From Halobacillus naozhouensis (GTDB taxonomy: Bacteria; Bacillota; Bacilli; Bacillales; Halobacillaceae): 64,000 bases of DNA. The notes beneath the pieces were generated by a model. The model did not search any database and was not told where the DNA came from. It saw only the letters and a program-made list of their open reading frames with translations. The position numbers were made by a program, and so were the translations under genes. The stretch spans positions 3,224,001 to 3,288,000 of the forward strand of contig NZ_CP121671.1 of assembly GCF_029714185.1 (NCBI RefSeq), in the 5' to 3' direction. Below, in pieces: positions 51,412 to 60,104 of the stretch; the stretch's first letter is position 1, and each line of letters opens with the position of its first letter.

Positions 51412-51458
51412 AAAAAAGTCTAAGGTTTAAGTTTGGTAAACTTAAACCTTAGACTTTT
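51412..51458. terminator. Terminator after the first GntP permease gene
   Basis: GTCTAAGGTTTAAGTTT and AAACTTAAACCTTAGAC are perfect 17-bp arms with a 3-base loop, with A/T runs on both sides. It lies ~30 bp after the permease stop codon and may also shield the region before the response regulator gene. Confidence 0.8.
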
Positions 51459-51485
51459 CTACACCATCACTTTTCTTCTCTAACC

Positions 51486-52796
51486 CTACATAACACTAAA
51501 TAATGTAACAGCCAATATTACTCCTAATAATGGTACAATTACAGTCAGCGCACCAAACGCAGGGTAAGCATCCTTATGCGTCTCTCCAGCGATCGCCCGA
51601 ATTGTCGTTACAACGTAACCACCGTGAGGCAGCGAATCAAGTGCACCTGAAGAAATAGCAGCAACCCTGTGCAGCTCTTCTGGATCCACACCTATATCTA
51701 AATAGTGGGGGGCCAGTAATGGCAGCGCAATCGCCTGTCCACCTGAGGCCGAACCAGTCATACCCGCAATGACACAAATAGCAATAGCGCTTCCGATTAA
51801 TGGACTTCCCGGGATACTCGTCATGGCTTCTACCGTCTGATTAAAAGCAGGTGTGGCTTTAGCGACACCACCAAATCCGACTACTGCGGAGGTATTCGCA
51901 ATAGCAATTAATGCTCCCATCGTCCCCTCAGAAACTGCCTTCCAAATATCCTTAAAGTAATTAAAGCTAATGACAATTGTGGCAATACACCCACCTAATA
52001 ATGCCACAATCAATGCGGATTTACCTAATGTGTCGTGAAAAATGAAAGAAAAGGCTAGGACAACAAACAATGGAATGATACTTAAAATGGGGTTAGGCAA
52101 GTTCTCTCTCGTGAGCTCAGGGTCATCTGCTCTTACATCGAAGCTCTCTCCTTTATTAACTGCCTTTTTGATCATACGGGTTAACCACCAATACCCTATA
52201 ATCATCATAAATACTGCCACGACTAAACTAACTTCCCATGCAGCATATGGGGAGGTTCCTAAAAATTCAATAGGAATCCAGTTTTGAATTTCCGGTGAAC
52301 CTGCAGAGGTCATTGTAAAGGTCGTTGAACCAAAAGCAAGCGCCGCCGGAATAAACCGCCTTGGCAAGTCAGCTTCTTTAAATAAGCTCAATGCCATAGG
52401 GTAAACTGAAAAGGCCACTACAAATAAACTAACACCACCATAAGTTAAAACAGCACAGGCAATAACAATCGCTAATGCTGCATGTTTAACCCCGATTTTG
52501 TCAATAATCCATCTAGAAACACTATCTGCTGCTCCACTGTCTTCCATTAACTTCCCGAATATTGCCCCCAACAGGAACATGAGATACCACGAGGCAACAA
52601 ATCCAGCAAATCCATCCATGTAATTAGTTACAAAGTTGGCTTCACCTTCACTTGCTAATTGTGGAAAAATGGGCAAGCCGCTAAAGATCGCGACAATGAA
52701 CGCTGAAAATGGAGCCGCAATGAGCAAGTTCATTCCTTTCATAGTTAAAACAATCAGGAGTAAGAGTCCCCCAATGAGTCCAATCATACTTAACAT
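51486..52796 (-). CDS. GntP-family hydroxy-acid permease
   Basis: A 436-residue proton symporter of the GntP family with ~12 membrane segments. Family marks include TYGGVSLFVVAFSVYPMALSLF, TFTMTSAGSPEIQNWIP, TGSASGGQAIALPLLAP, and GALDSLPHGGYVVTTIRAIAGETHK. GntP proteins carry gluconate, hydroxybutyrate and related hydroxy acids. It lies downstream of the LacI gene in the same direction and is probably the last gene of the LacI-controlled operon. It is closely similar in pattern to the permease at 58749, so the two may be paralogues serving linked substrates. GAGGGGGAAA ribosome site. Confidence 0.92.
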   Translation of the reverse strand: MLSMIGLIGGLLLLIVLTMKGMNLLIAAPFSAFIVAIFSGLPIFPQLASEGEANFVTNYMDGFAGFVASWYLMFLLGAIFGKLMEDSGAADSVSRWIIDKIGVKHAALAIVIACAVLTYGGVSLFVVAFSVYPMALSLFKEADLPRRFIPAALAFGSTTFTMTSAGSPEIQNWIPIEFLGTSPYAAWEVSLVVAVFMMIIGYWWLTRMIKKAVNKGESFDVRADDPELTRENLPNPILSIIPLFVVLAFSFIFHDTLGKSALIVALLGGCIATIVISFNYFKDIWKAVSEGTMGALIAIANTSAVVGFGGVAKATPAFNQTVEAMTSIPGSPLIGSAIAICVIAGMTGSASGGQAIALPLLAPHYLDIGVDPEELHRVAAISSGALDSLPHGGYVVTTIRAIAGETHKDAYPAFGALTVIVPLLGVILAVTLFSVM

Positions 52797-52930
52797 ATGG
52801 TTTCCCCCTCTTTTCAGGCTTTTGTATGGTTAACCTTAACGAAGCCTATCGTTATAACAATTCATTAGTTCTTTTTTGAAAAGGCTTACAATAAAAGAGG
52901 CAAAATTTCCATTGTTTATTAAATCGATTT

Positions 52931-53941
52931 CTAGTGTATGGTTCTATCTTTTACAGATTCCCTTGTCACCAAGTACCCATCCAATTCAATGATTTCAGGT
53001 GTATCTTTCTCACCATTTAAATCCTCCATCAGTAGGCGGATCGTATTCTCAACCATTTCCTCCACGGGCTGTTTCCACGTAGTAAGTGAGTAGGGAGACC
53101 AATTAGATACTTGTACATCATCAAAGCCTATAACAGAAATATCTTCTGGCACGTGCTTTCCAGCAGACTTAATGGCATCGATGGCCCCAAAAGCAGATAT
53201 ATCGTTCCCACAGAAAATACTGTCTATATTCTCATGATCTCTTAAGAGATTAGTAGCTGCCTTAAAGCCACCTTCATAGGTATAATTCCCATCCTCAATG
53301 ACTAATTTAGAGATCCCGCCTTTTGCCAAGGCTTCCTGATAACCTCGTTGACGATCGATGGTTGTAGACGTGTTAAATGGACCAGAAATAAAAGCCGGAT
53401 ACTGGTGGCCTTTTTCTATAAGATATTTACCGATTTCCTTACCTGCTTCATAGTTTTTACATGATACAGCACTACATTTTGAATCTGGAATATATCGATT
53501 AAATAAAACAATGGGAATATCATTTCGCACAAACCGTTCCACAGCAGAAGATGTTAATATCGCATCTGTTATGATTACGGCTTCTGCGTTGTATTCTATT
53601 AACCTGCTGATTTCATCTTCCTCAATCTGGTGATTCATTGAATTGATAAAGATCAGTTGATAACCTATCTTGGTTAATTTTGAATAAAATTTCTCCAATA
53701 CTTCTGGGTAGAAGGGATTTTTAATATCACGCATAACAATGCCAATAATATGGCTCTTATTTGTGATAAGCCCTCTAGCAATCGCATTGGGTTGATACCC
53801 TAGTTTATTGGCAGCCTCAATAATTGCCTTTCTTTTCTCTTCCGTAACACTCGAACTTTTACTAAACGCCCGGGAGACACTCGACTGGGATACTCCAGCC
53901 AGTCGAGCAACATCCGTAGCGGTGACTTTTCGCTTATCCAT
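52931..53941 (-). CDS. LacI-family transcriptional regulator
   Basis: A 336-residue LacI/GalR repressor: HTH at ~8-27 (ATDVARLAGVSQSSVSRAFS), hinge helix with GYQPNAIARGL, then a periplasmic-binding-like sugar/acid domain (IIGIVMRDIKNPFYPEVLEKF). It lies between the HisD-like gene and GntP gene. Two identical 18-bp elements (TTTGAATACGTATGCAAA) occur upstream of genes in this operon and are typical LacI-type operators with a central CG. AGGAGGT ribosome site. Confidence 0.92.
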   Translation of the reverse strand: MDKRKVTATDVARLAGVSQSSVSRAFSKSSSVTEEKRKAIIEAANKLGYQPNAIARGLITNKSHIIGIVMRDIKNPFYPEVLEKFYSKLTKIGYQLIFINSMNHQIEEDEISRLIEYNAEAVIITDAILTSSAVERFVRNDIPIVLFNRYIPDSKCSAVSCKNYEAGKEIGKYLIEKGHQYPAFISGPFNTSTTIDRQRGYQEALAKGGISKLVIEDGNYTYEGGFKAATNLLRDHENIDSIFCGNDISAFGAIDAIKSAGKHVPEDISVIGFDDVQVSNWSPYSLTTWKQPVEEMVENTIRLLMEDLNGEKDTPEIIELDGYLVTRESVKDRTIH

Positions 53942-54020
53942 TACTTAAAACCTCCTGCCTTCTAGACAGAAAATAATAGCAATCATCTATCACCTTTTCA
54001 ATCCTTAACCAGAGATTATT

Positions 54021-55295
54021 CTACTTTTTATAGCGTCTCACACGAAGTGAAGCTTGTTCCTTATGCCCCATAAATCCTTCAAGCTCACAGAGGCGTTCAG
54101 CATATTCTCCAATTTTCACGCTGGCTTCCGGAGTAGCTTTCTGGTAGGTAACGGTTTTAATGTATTTACCGACCCATAAGCCACCTGTGTAGTTCGCCGC
54201 TTTTTGGGTTGGTAACGTATGGTTTGTTCCAATTACTTTGTCCCCATAAGCCACGTTTGTTTCAGGTCCAAGGAAAAGCGCTCCGTAGTTCGTCATATTT
54301 TTCAGGAAGTAATCTGGATCTTCTGTTAAAATCTCAACGTGTTCATAAGCTAGCTTGTCAGCTTCAACCACAGCTTCCTCCAGGCTGTCCACTAAGATAA
54401 TGGTTCCGTTGTCTTCCCAGGAAACCTTTGCCACATCAGCTGTAGGAAGAATTTTTAATTGACGTTCAATCTCACTTATTGTGTCTTCCACGATCTTCTC
54501 AGAGGTTGTGATTAAAGCTCCAGGAGAAGTTGGGCCATGTTCACCCTGGCCAAGAAGATCTGTTGCAATCATTTCCCCGTCAGCTGTTTCGTCAGCAATC
54601 ACCAATGTTTCCGTTGGACCCGCTAATAAGTCAATTCCAACCTTTCCAAACAATTGACGTTTTGCTTCAGCTACGAACGCGTTACCAGGTCCGACAATCA
54701 TATCAACAGGATCAATCGTTTCCGTTCCTACGGCCATGGCGGTCATCGCTTGCACTCCGCCTAAAATGTGAATCTCATCAGCACCCGCTAAATACATCGC
54801 CGTCACAGTCGCTGCTGGAATCTCACCATTGATTGGCGGTGTACATGCGATCACTCTCTTAACACCTGCCACTTTAGCCGTTAAGATACTCATGTGGGAG
54901 GAAGCAACCATCGGATAGCGGCCTCCAGGAATGTAGCAACCGACACTGTTTACAGGGATATTTTTATGACCCAGGGTAACACCAGGGATGGTTTCTACCT
55001 CAATATCTTTCATAGACTCCCTCTGTTTTTGGGCAAAAAACCGAATTTGTTCTTGCGCAAACTTAATATCCTCTTTAACTGACTCATCCACTGAATCAAC
55101 CACTTCTTTAATTTGTTCATCCGTTAAACGGAAGGTTTCAGGAGACCACTTGTCGAATTTTATAGACAATTCACGGACAGCCTTGTCACCATTTGCTTCA
55201 ATGTCTTTGATAATCCCACTTACTGCCTCTTGTACCTTCGTACTTGTTTCTTGTAGCTCCTGTTCACTTTTCCCTTTTTTTAAGAACTTTGCCAT
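54021..55295 (-). CDS. HisD-like dehydrogenase, HpsN-type (catabolic)
   Basis: A 424-residue member of the histidinol dehydrogenase family, a zinc enzyme that oxidises a primary alcohol to an acid in two NAD+ steps. The HisD residues are kept: LLGQGEHGPTSPG (Gln, His), YEHVEIL (Glu-His), AYGDKVIGTNHTLPT (Asp) and the final GFMGHKEQASLRV (His). The stretch YTGGLWVGKYIKTVTYQ resembles, from memory, the HpsN group of sulfopropanediol dehydrogenases more than true HisD. No other his gene is near; the neighbours are an SDR, a LacI regulator and GntP. A catabolic role on a diol, hydroxyaldehyde or sulfonate alcohol is thus likely. GAGGAG ribosome site. Confidence 0.85.
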   Translation of the reverse strand: MAKFLKKGKSEQELQETSTKVQEAVSGIIKDIEANGDKAVRELSIKFDKWSPETFRLTDEQIKEVVDSVDESVKEDIKFAQEQIRFFAQKQRESMKDIEVETIPGVTLGHKNIPVNSVGCYIPGGRYPMVASSHMSILTAKVAGVKRVIACTPPINGEIPAATVTAMYLAGADEIHILGGVQAMTAMAVGTETIDPVDMIVGPGNAFVAEAKRQLFGKVGIDLLAGPTETLVIADETADGEMIATDLLGQGEHGPTSPGALITTSEKIVEDTISEIERQLKILPTADVAKVSWEDNGTIILVDSLEEAVVEADKLAYEHVEILTEDPDYFLKNMTNYGALFLGPETNVAYGDKVIGTNHTLPTQKAANYTGGLWVGKYIKTVTYQKATPEASVKIGEYAERLCELEGFMGHKEQASLRVRRYKK

Positions 55296-55316
55296 ATTAA
55301 TTCACTCCTCATCACT

Positions 55317-55334
55317 TTTGAATACGTATGCAAA
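55317..55334. promoter_or_regulatory. LacI-type operator, internal to the operon
   Basis: TTTGAATACGTATGCAAA, identical to 57081-57098, is nearly palindromic around the central ACGT. It lies 22 bp upstream of the HisD-like gene and 14 bp after the SDR stop codon. Confidence 0.7.
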
Positions 55335-55347
55335 ACAAATTAAAAAA

Positions 55348-56109
55348 TTAAATGGCTGTCCAGCCACCATCTACTTTAATAGTATCTCCTGTAATAAATT
55401 TACTTACATTTGAAGAAAGGTACAATACTGCACCAGCTACATCCTTAGGATCAGCTAGCTTCCCTAATGGAATTCTACTGTAGACGTCCTTTTCAAAAGC
55501 TTTATCTTCAAACATTTTTTCTGTAAGCTCTGTCTCTATAAACGTTGGGGCGACCGCGTTTACGTTCACATGATGTTCAGCCCATTCAACTGCGAGTGCT
55601 TTCGTTAGCTGAACCATCCCGCCTTTACTTGAACAGTAAGAGGCACGATTCCAATAGCCTACAAACGCCATTTGTGAAGCAATATTAATGATCTTTCCCT
55701 CTCCATTAGGAACCATGTATTCTGCAGCTTTTTGGCTGCAAAAAAAAGATGCTTTCAAGTTAATATCGAGCACTTGATCCCAATTCTCCTCTGTTATTTC
55801 GAGGGCAGGCTTCGTAATGTTGACCCCAGCGTTATTCACTAACACATCTAGTGAGCCCATCCTACTTACAGCTTGATCGATCATTTGACGGATTTCATCC
55901 ACATTCGTTAAATCGGCTGAAATATAGGAACAATCTGGATTGTGCTGCTTCAATTCATTCACCGTTTGCAAAAGATCTGTTTCATTCCTCCCGACAATCA
56001 ATACCTTTGAGCCATGTTCAGCGAAAGCTAGGGCAATACTTTTTCCAATACCCTTACTTCCTCCTGTCACCACAACTGACTTATTTTCAAGGTCTGGAAA
56101 ATATTTCAC
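55348..56109 (-). CDS. SDR-family oxidoreductase in the LacI operon
   Basis: A 253-residue classical SDR of the KduD/gluconate 5-dehydrogenase type. Motifs: TGGSKGIG near residues 16-23, NNAG, NIASQ with the catalytic Ser, and the YCSSK Tyr/Lys pair. GRN after the second strand suggests NADP(H). It begins with GTG, with AAAGGAGAA upstream. Lying between the 3-hydroxyacyl-CoA-dehydrogenase-like and HisD-like genes, it probably oxidises a secondary hydroxyl of the same substrate. The substrate is unknown. Confidence 0.87.
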   Translation of the reverse strand: MKYFPDLENKSVVVTGGSKGIGKSIALAFAEHGSKVLIVGRNETDLLQTVNELKQHNPDCSYISADLTNVDEIRQMIDQAVSRMGSLDVLVNNAGVNITKPALEITEENWDQVLDINLKASFFCSQKAAEYMVPNGEGKIINIASQMAFVGYWNRASYCSSKGGMVQLTKALAVEWAEHHVNVNAVAPTFIETELTEKMFEDKAFEKDVYSRIPLGKLADPKDVAGAVLYLSSNVSKFITGDTIKVDGGWTAI

Positions 56110-56133
56110 TTAAAATAACTTCTCCTTTCGGGA

Positions 56134-57069
56134 TTAACCATTATCTAAATCCTGCTTCAAGAAATGAATAAGTTCTTTCTCTCTTTCCCCATTGATTTTT
56201 TCAAAAAAAGATGAACCCCATTGATAAAAACCTTTTCCAGATTTCGTGCCTAGACTGCCTTCCTCTACTAAATGACTTATCGTTGGTAGAGAAGAATCTG
56301 CTTTACTCAGATCATTAAACAAGTAGTTTGAAATGGCAGAGAAGACGTCAAGCCCTCCCATATCAGCCGTCATAAATGGACCTGTCTTAGGCAACCTTCT
56401 TCCAATGCTATAAGTGACTGCAGCATCAATATCTTCTGTCGAGGCAATTCCCTCTTCCAATAAATGTTGCGCCTCGCGAAAAAGCGCGTATTGTAGGCGA
56501 TTACCTACAAAACCTGGAACATCTTTATTCACTTTGATTGGCTTTTTATTCATTTGAACCATTAGTTTCATAGAACGACCTATGGTACTTTCATTGGTTT
56601 TTTCACCGGGGACGACCTCCACGAGCGGTATGAGGTGAGCAGGATTCCAAAAGTGTGTAGCAATGAATCGCTCTGGATTAAACATGTCAGAAGCAATGTC
56701 TGTCGGACTAAGTCCCGACGTATTGCTCGCAAGAACGACCTGAGGATTACACAGATTGTCGACCTCGTTGAATAATTCCTTTTTTAACTCGATATTCTCT
56801 GGAATGGCTTCAATAACAAAGGTTGCATCCTCCACCACTTGCTTAATAGACGTGGTAGTAATTATTCGATTCCTCAAATTCTCCAACTCATCACTATCGA
56901 ACATATTATGTCTTAAAAGGGCATCTGCTTTAGCCATCATGCTTCTCCAGGCCTGACTTAACACAGCGTCATTCAGCCCATGCAGCTTTACGTCAAAACC
57001 AGTCCAAGCTGCGTTTAAAGCAATGGAGTGCCCCATTGTTCCACAACCGATCACCGCAATTCTTTCCAT
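56134..57069 (-). CDS. 3-Hydroxyacyl-CoA dehydrogenase-like, NAD-binding
   Basis: A ~311-residue two-domain protein: Rossmann fold with AVIGCGTMGHSIALNAA at the start and the conserved ASNTSGLSPTDIA and ATHFWNPAHLIPLVEVVPGEKT motifs, then a helical C-terminal domain (FVGNRLQYALFREAQHLLEEGIAS, DMGGLDVFSA). This is the 3-hydroxybutyryl-CoA dehydrogenase/L-gulonate 3-dehydrogenase/carnitine dehydrogenase superfamily. Members acting on free hydroxy acids are common beside GntP-type permeases, so a non-CoA substrate is quite possible. I start at the ATG at 57069, six bases after AGGAGG; the frame runs two codons farther. First gene of the LacI operon. Confidence 0.87.
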   Translation of the reverse strand: MERIAVIGCGTMGHSIALNAAWTGFDVKLHGLNDAVLSQAWRSMMAKADALLRHNMFDSDELENLRNRIITTTSIKQVVEDATFVIEAIPENIELKKELFNEVDNLCNPQVVLASNTSGLSPTDIASDMFNPERFIATHFWNPAHLIPLVEVVPGEKTNESTIGRSMKLMVQMNKKPIKVNKDVPGFVGNRLQYALFREAQHLLEEGIASTEDIDAAVTYSIGRRLPKTGPFMTADMGGLDVFSAISNYLFNDLSKADSSLPTISHLVEEGSLGTKSGKGFYQWGSSFFEKINGEREKELIHFLKQDLDNG

Positions 57070-57080
57070 TTCCACCCTCC

Positions 57081-57098
57081 TTTGAATACGTATGCAAA
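57081..57098. promoter_or_regulatory. LacI-type operator at the operon start
   Basis: TTTGAATACGTATGCAAA immediately upstream of the ribosome site of the first gene, identical to the internal copy at 55317. Binding by the LacI protein at 52931 is inferred. Confidence 0.7.
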
Positions 57099-57125
57099 GT
57101 ATATGTTAAGTGATGATTTGGATTT

Positions 57126-57139
57126 TGTAAACGCTTTAT
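57126..57139. promoter_or_regulatory. Possible cre box
   Basis: TGTAAACGCTTTAT fits the cre consensus in 12 of 14 positions; the terminal CA is replaced by AT. It lies ~55 bp upstream of the first gene of the LacI operon. Confidence 0.35.
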
Positions 57140-57170
57140 ACACAATTTTTTTAATATTAAATTAAAGAGA

Positions 57171-57208
57171 GCCTGCCCCAAAGTAAGGTACACCCTTTGA
57201 GGACAGGC
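57171..57208 (-). terminator. Terminator-like hairpin after mmsA
   Basis: GCCTGTCCTCAAAG pairs with CTTTGGGGCAGGC with one bulge, followed on the minus strand by TCTCTTTAATTT, a weak T-rich tail. It lies 27 bp after the stop codon and separates the sigma-54 operon from the LacI operon. Confidence 0.6.
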
Positions 57209-57234
57209 CTTCAGCTTATTTAAAAAATCCCTGC

Positions 57235-58695
57235 TTACACCCAGCGAGTAGTAAGAACCTTCTTACGTGTATAGAATTCAATCCCATCTTTTCCGTTGGC
57301 GTGAAGGTCCCCATAGAAGGAATCCTTCCAGCCAGAGAATGGGAAGAAAGCCATCGGAGCTGGGACACCTATGTTCACACCTAACATCCCTGCATCAATG
57401 GTTTCACGAAATTGACGTACACTGCCTCCATCATTTGTGAACAGACATGCACCGTTGGCAAAGCGAGATTGATTAGTTAGTTCAACCGCATCGTCAAGGT
57501 CATTTACGCGTGCTATGGATAGCACCGGAGCGAAGATTTCATCCTTCCAGATTTTCATTTCTGTGGTTACATTGTCAAAAATGGTAGGCCCTACAAAATA
57601 ACCTTCTCGTTGTGCGTCTTCATCATTACGGCCGTCACGAACAAGTTTAGCCCCCTCTTTTTCCCCAGTTTCAATATATTGAAGAGTTCTTTCTTTATGA
57701 TTATCACGGATAACCGGGCCAAGAAACACACCTTCATCCAATCCGTTTCCAATCTTCACATCATTAGTTTTTTGTGTAAGTGATTCAATAAATTCATCGG
57801 CAACGGAGTCTTCCACGGCTACAACAGAAGCTGCCATACACCGTTCTCCAGCAGAACCGAATGCGGCGTTAAGAATTTGAGTTGTCGCATTGTCGATGTT
57901 CGCATCTTTTAGCACAATTGAGTGGTTTTTAGCTCCGGCAAGCGCTTGAACACGTTTCAGATTGTCTGTACCGCGCTTGTATACGTATTCAGCTACAGGT
58001 TGAGAACCCACGAATGAAATAGCTGCTACATCTTTATGGTCTAATAACCCGTTCACCACATCGTGTGCACCATGTACGATATTGAATACGCCTTTTGGCA
58101 AGCCAGCTTTTTCAAGTAATTCTCCCAAACGATTGGCCAATAATGGTGTGCGCTCAGATGGTTTTAGGACGAACGTATTCCCTGTAACAATGGCCATTGG
58201 GAACATCCAAGCAGGCACCATCATCGGAAAGTTAAATGGAGTGATTCCGCCCACAACCCCGATTGGGTAGCGATACACACCAGACTCAAGGCCAGCTGCA
58301 ATCGATGGCAACTGTTCACCCATCATAAGGCTCGGGGCCCCCGCGGCAAATTCAACGTTTTCAATTCCACGTTGTACTTCTCCTTGTGCTTCCTTGAAAC
58401 TTTTCCCATTTTCAATCGTTATGATTTCTGCCAGCTCATCCCAATGTTCAACAAGTAATTGTTGAAACTTAAACATTATGCGAGCACGTTTAGGCACCGG
58501 GACCTCTTTCCAACTTTTAAATGCTTCGTCCGCTAATTTTACTGCATCATCCACATCTTCATCGCTTGAAATCGGAACTTCTGCAATCACTTCTCCTGTT
58601 GCCGGATTATATAATGATTCTGTTTGATCTGTCTTTGCGTCTACCCATTCCCCGTCAATATAATTTTGAAGTATTTTAACCTTTATCTTACTCAT
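57235..58695 (-). CDS. mmsA: CoA-acylating (methyl)malonate-semialdehyde dehydrogenase
   Basis: A 486-residue aldehyde dehydrogenase of the MmsA/IolA group, which oxidises malonate or methylmalonate semialdehyde with loss of CO2 to acetyl- or propionyl-CoA. The nucleophile Cys286 is in GERCMAAS. The general-base Glu of ordinary aldehyde dehydrogenases is absent: the segment reads ALAGAKNHSIV, the hallmark of the acylating group, which uses CoA as the acceptor. Length equals IolA. No iol genes are near, so it is a dedicated catabolic copy. Downstream of GntP and Fe-ADH genes, it likely receives the aldehyde formed by the alcohol dehydrogenase. Confidence 0.92.
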   Translation of the reverse strand: MSKIKVKILQNYIDGEWVDAKTDQTESLYNPATGEVIAEVPISSDEDVDDAVKLADEAFKSWKEVPVPKRARIMFKFQQLLVEHWDELAEIITIENGKSFKEAQGEVQRGIENVEFAAGAPSLMMGEQLPSIAAGLESGVYRYPIGVVGGITPFNFPMMVPAWMFPMAIVTGNTFVLKPSERTPLLANRLGELLEKAGLPKGVFNIVHGAHDVVNGLLDHKDVAAISFVGSQPVAEYVYKRGTDNLKRVQALAGAKNHSIVLKDANIDNATTQILNAAFGSAGERCMAASVVAVEDSVADEFIESLTQKTNDVKIGNGLDEGVFLGPVIRDNHKERTLQYIETGEKEGAKLVRDGRNDEDAQREGYFVGPTIFDNVTTEMKIWKDEIFAPVLSIARVNDLDDAVELTNQSRFANGACLFTNDGGSVRQFRETIDAGMLGVNIGVPAPMAFFPFSGWKDSFYGDLHANGKDGIEFYTRKKVLTTRWV

Positions 58696-58748
58696 TTATA
58701 AAACCTCCTGATTATTAGTTTACGATTTTAAAATTTTACAATTTTTTC

Positions 58749-60086
58749 TTAAAAAATAAAATACAAGACTACCGCTACAAACAATACAGCGACGGGTACA
58801 ACGACACTTAACTTAAAGATAGGTGCATAGGCTCTTTTATGCGTTTCTCCACAAATGGCACGAATTGTTGTCACGACATAGCCGTTATGGGGAAGTGAAT
58901 CGATTCCACCAGAAGCCAACGCAGAGATCCTGTGCATAGCCCCTGGATCTACTCCCTGACTAAGATAAATAGGTGCTAGAATCGGCAGGGCAATGCCCAA
59001 CCCTCCTGAGGCGGACCCTGTGATGCCACAAACAACCGTTACCCCAATAGCTAACCCTAGCAAAGGTGGGCCGGGCATCCCTACTACGGCATCGACAACA
59101 CTATTAAATGCCGATACTTGTGCTGCCACACTACCAAAACCTACTACAGCACATGTGTTAGCAAGCGCAACTAGTGAATTTTGAGTGCCTGTTCCAAGAG
59201 CTTCCCAAAACCGTTTAAGGTATTTATTCATTAAAATACAGGCTAAGAATATCCCTGTTGTCAATGCAATTAACAAGGAAGATGTGGGATCGATAAATAT
59301 AGAGAGTGTATTTAACAAGGCAATGACACTCACAAGGGGCAAAAACGCTAGAATTACATTAGGTAAATCCTTTGTTGTTTCCAGCACCTGTTCTTCTTTA
59401 ACAGCTAGGCTTGATGCTAATTCATTTTCTGCTGGCAAAGATCCAGAGAAAGTTTCTCCTCTTTCCACCGCATTTTTCACCATTCTTCCAAGCCAAACAC
59501 CCCCGGAAACCATAATGAGAAGTGCACTCAGCACCCCAATAAATCCACCAGCTGTAGGTGTTGTCCCAAAGAATTCGGTTGGGATGATATTTTGAATTTC
59601 AGGAGAGCCTGGGGCAGTCATGGTAAAAGAGATCGACCCAAATACCAGGGCAGCAGGTATAAATCTGTGTGGTAAATTCGCTGCCCGAAACAAGGAAAGA
59701 GCTATCGGGTAGACAGCGAAACCAACTACAAATAAACTAACTCCACCATAGGTCATAATAGCTGCCGCCGCTACAACTGCAAATACGGCACGCTTCGCCC
59801 CCAATGTACGCTTGATCCAGTTGGCAATACTTTCAGCTGACTTTGTTTCCTGCATTAGTTTTCCAAAAATCGCACCAAGTAAAAATACTAGGAACCATGA
59901 AGCAAAATAATCAGTAAAACCGGTCATATAATTATCCATTAGCGCAGTTCCTAGGTTCAAACCACCCGTCACAGCCACTACAATTGAACTTAAGATTGCT
60001 GCAATAATAATGTTTATACCTTTCATCGTAAGGTAGACCAGTAATACTAACGATGCAATTAATCCAAGCATTCCGATGAGATCCAT
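58749..60086 (-). CDS. GntP-family hydroxy-acid permease
   Basis: A 445-residue GntP symporter with the same motifs as the permease at 51486: TYGGVSLFVVGFAVYPIALSLF, SFTMTAPGSPEIQNIIP, TGSASGGLGIALPILAP and GGIDSLPHNGYVVTTIRAICGETHK. An extra ~20-residue polar insert lies mid-protein. It sits between the Fe-ADH and MmsA genes, so it probably imports the hydroxy acid those enzymes use. GGGGCAGGTGA ribosome site. Confidence 0.92.
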   Translation of the reverse strand: MDLIGMLGLIASLVLLVYLTMKGINIIIAAILSSIVVAVTGGLNLGTALMDNYMTGFTDYFASWFLVFLLGAIFGKLMQETKSAESIANWIKRTLGAKRAVFAVVAAAAIMTYGGVSLFVVGFAVYPIALSLFRAANLPHRFIPAALVFGSISFTMTAPGSPEIQNIIPTEFFGTTPTAGGFIGVLSALLIMVSGGVWLGRMVKNAVERGETFSGSLPAENELASSLAVKEEQVLETTKDLPNVILAFLPLVSVIALLNTLSIFIDPTSSLLIALTTGIFLACILMNKYLKRFWEALGTGTQNSLVALANTCAVVGFGSVAAQVSAFNSVVDAVVGMPGPPLLGLAIGVTVVCGITGSASGGLGIALPILAPIYLSQGVDPGAMHRISALASGGIDSLPHNGYVVTTIRAICGETHKRAYAPIFKLSVVVPVAVLFVAVVLYFIF

Positions 60087-60104
60087 GAATCTATCACCTG
60101 CCCC

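Noticed and set aside
54021..55295. Reading as biosynthetic histidinol dehydrogenase
   Set aside because: No other histidine gene nearby and a clear catabolic context with LacI, GntP and two dehydrogenases.
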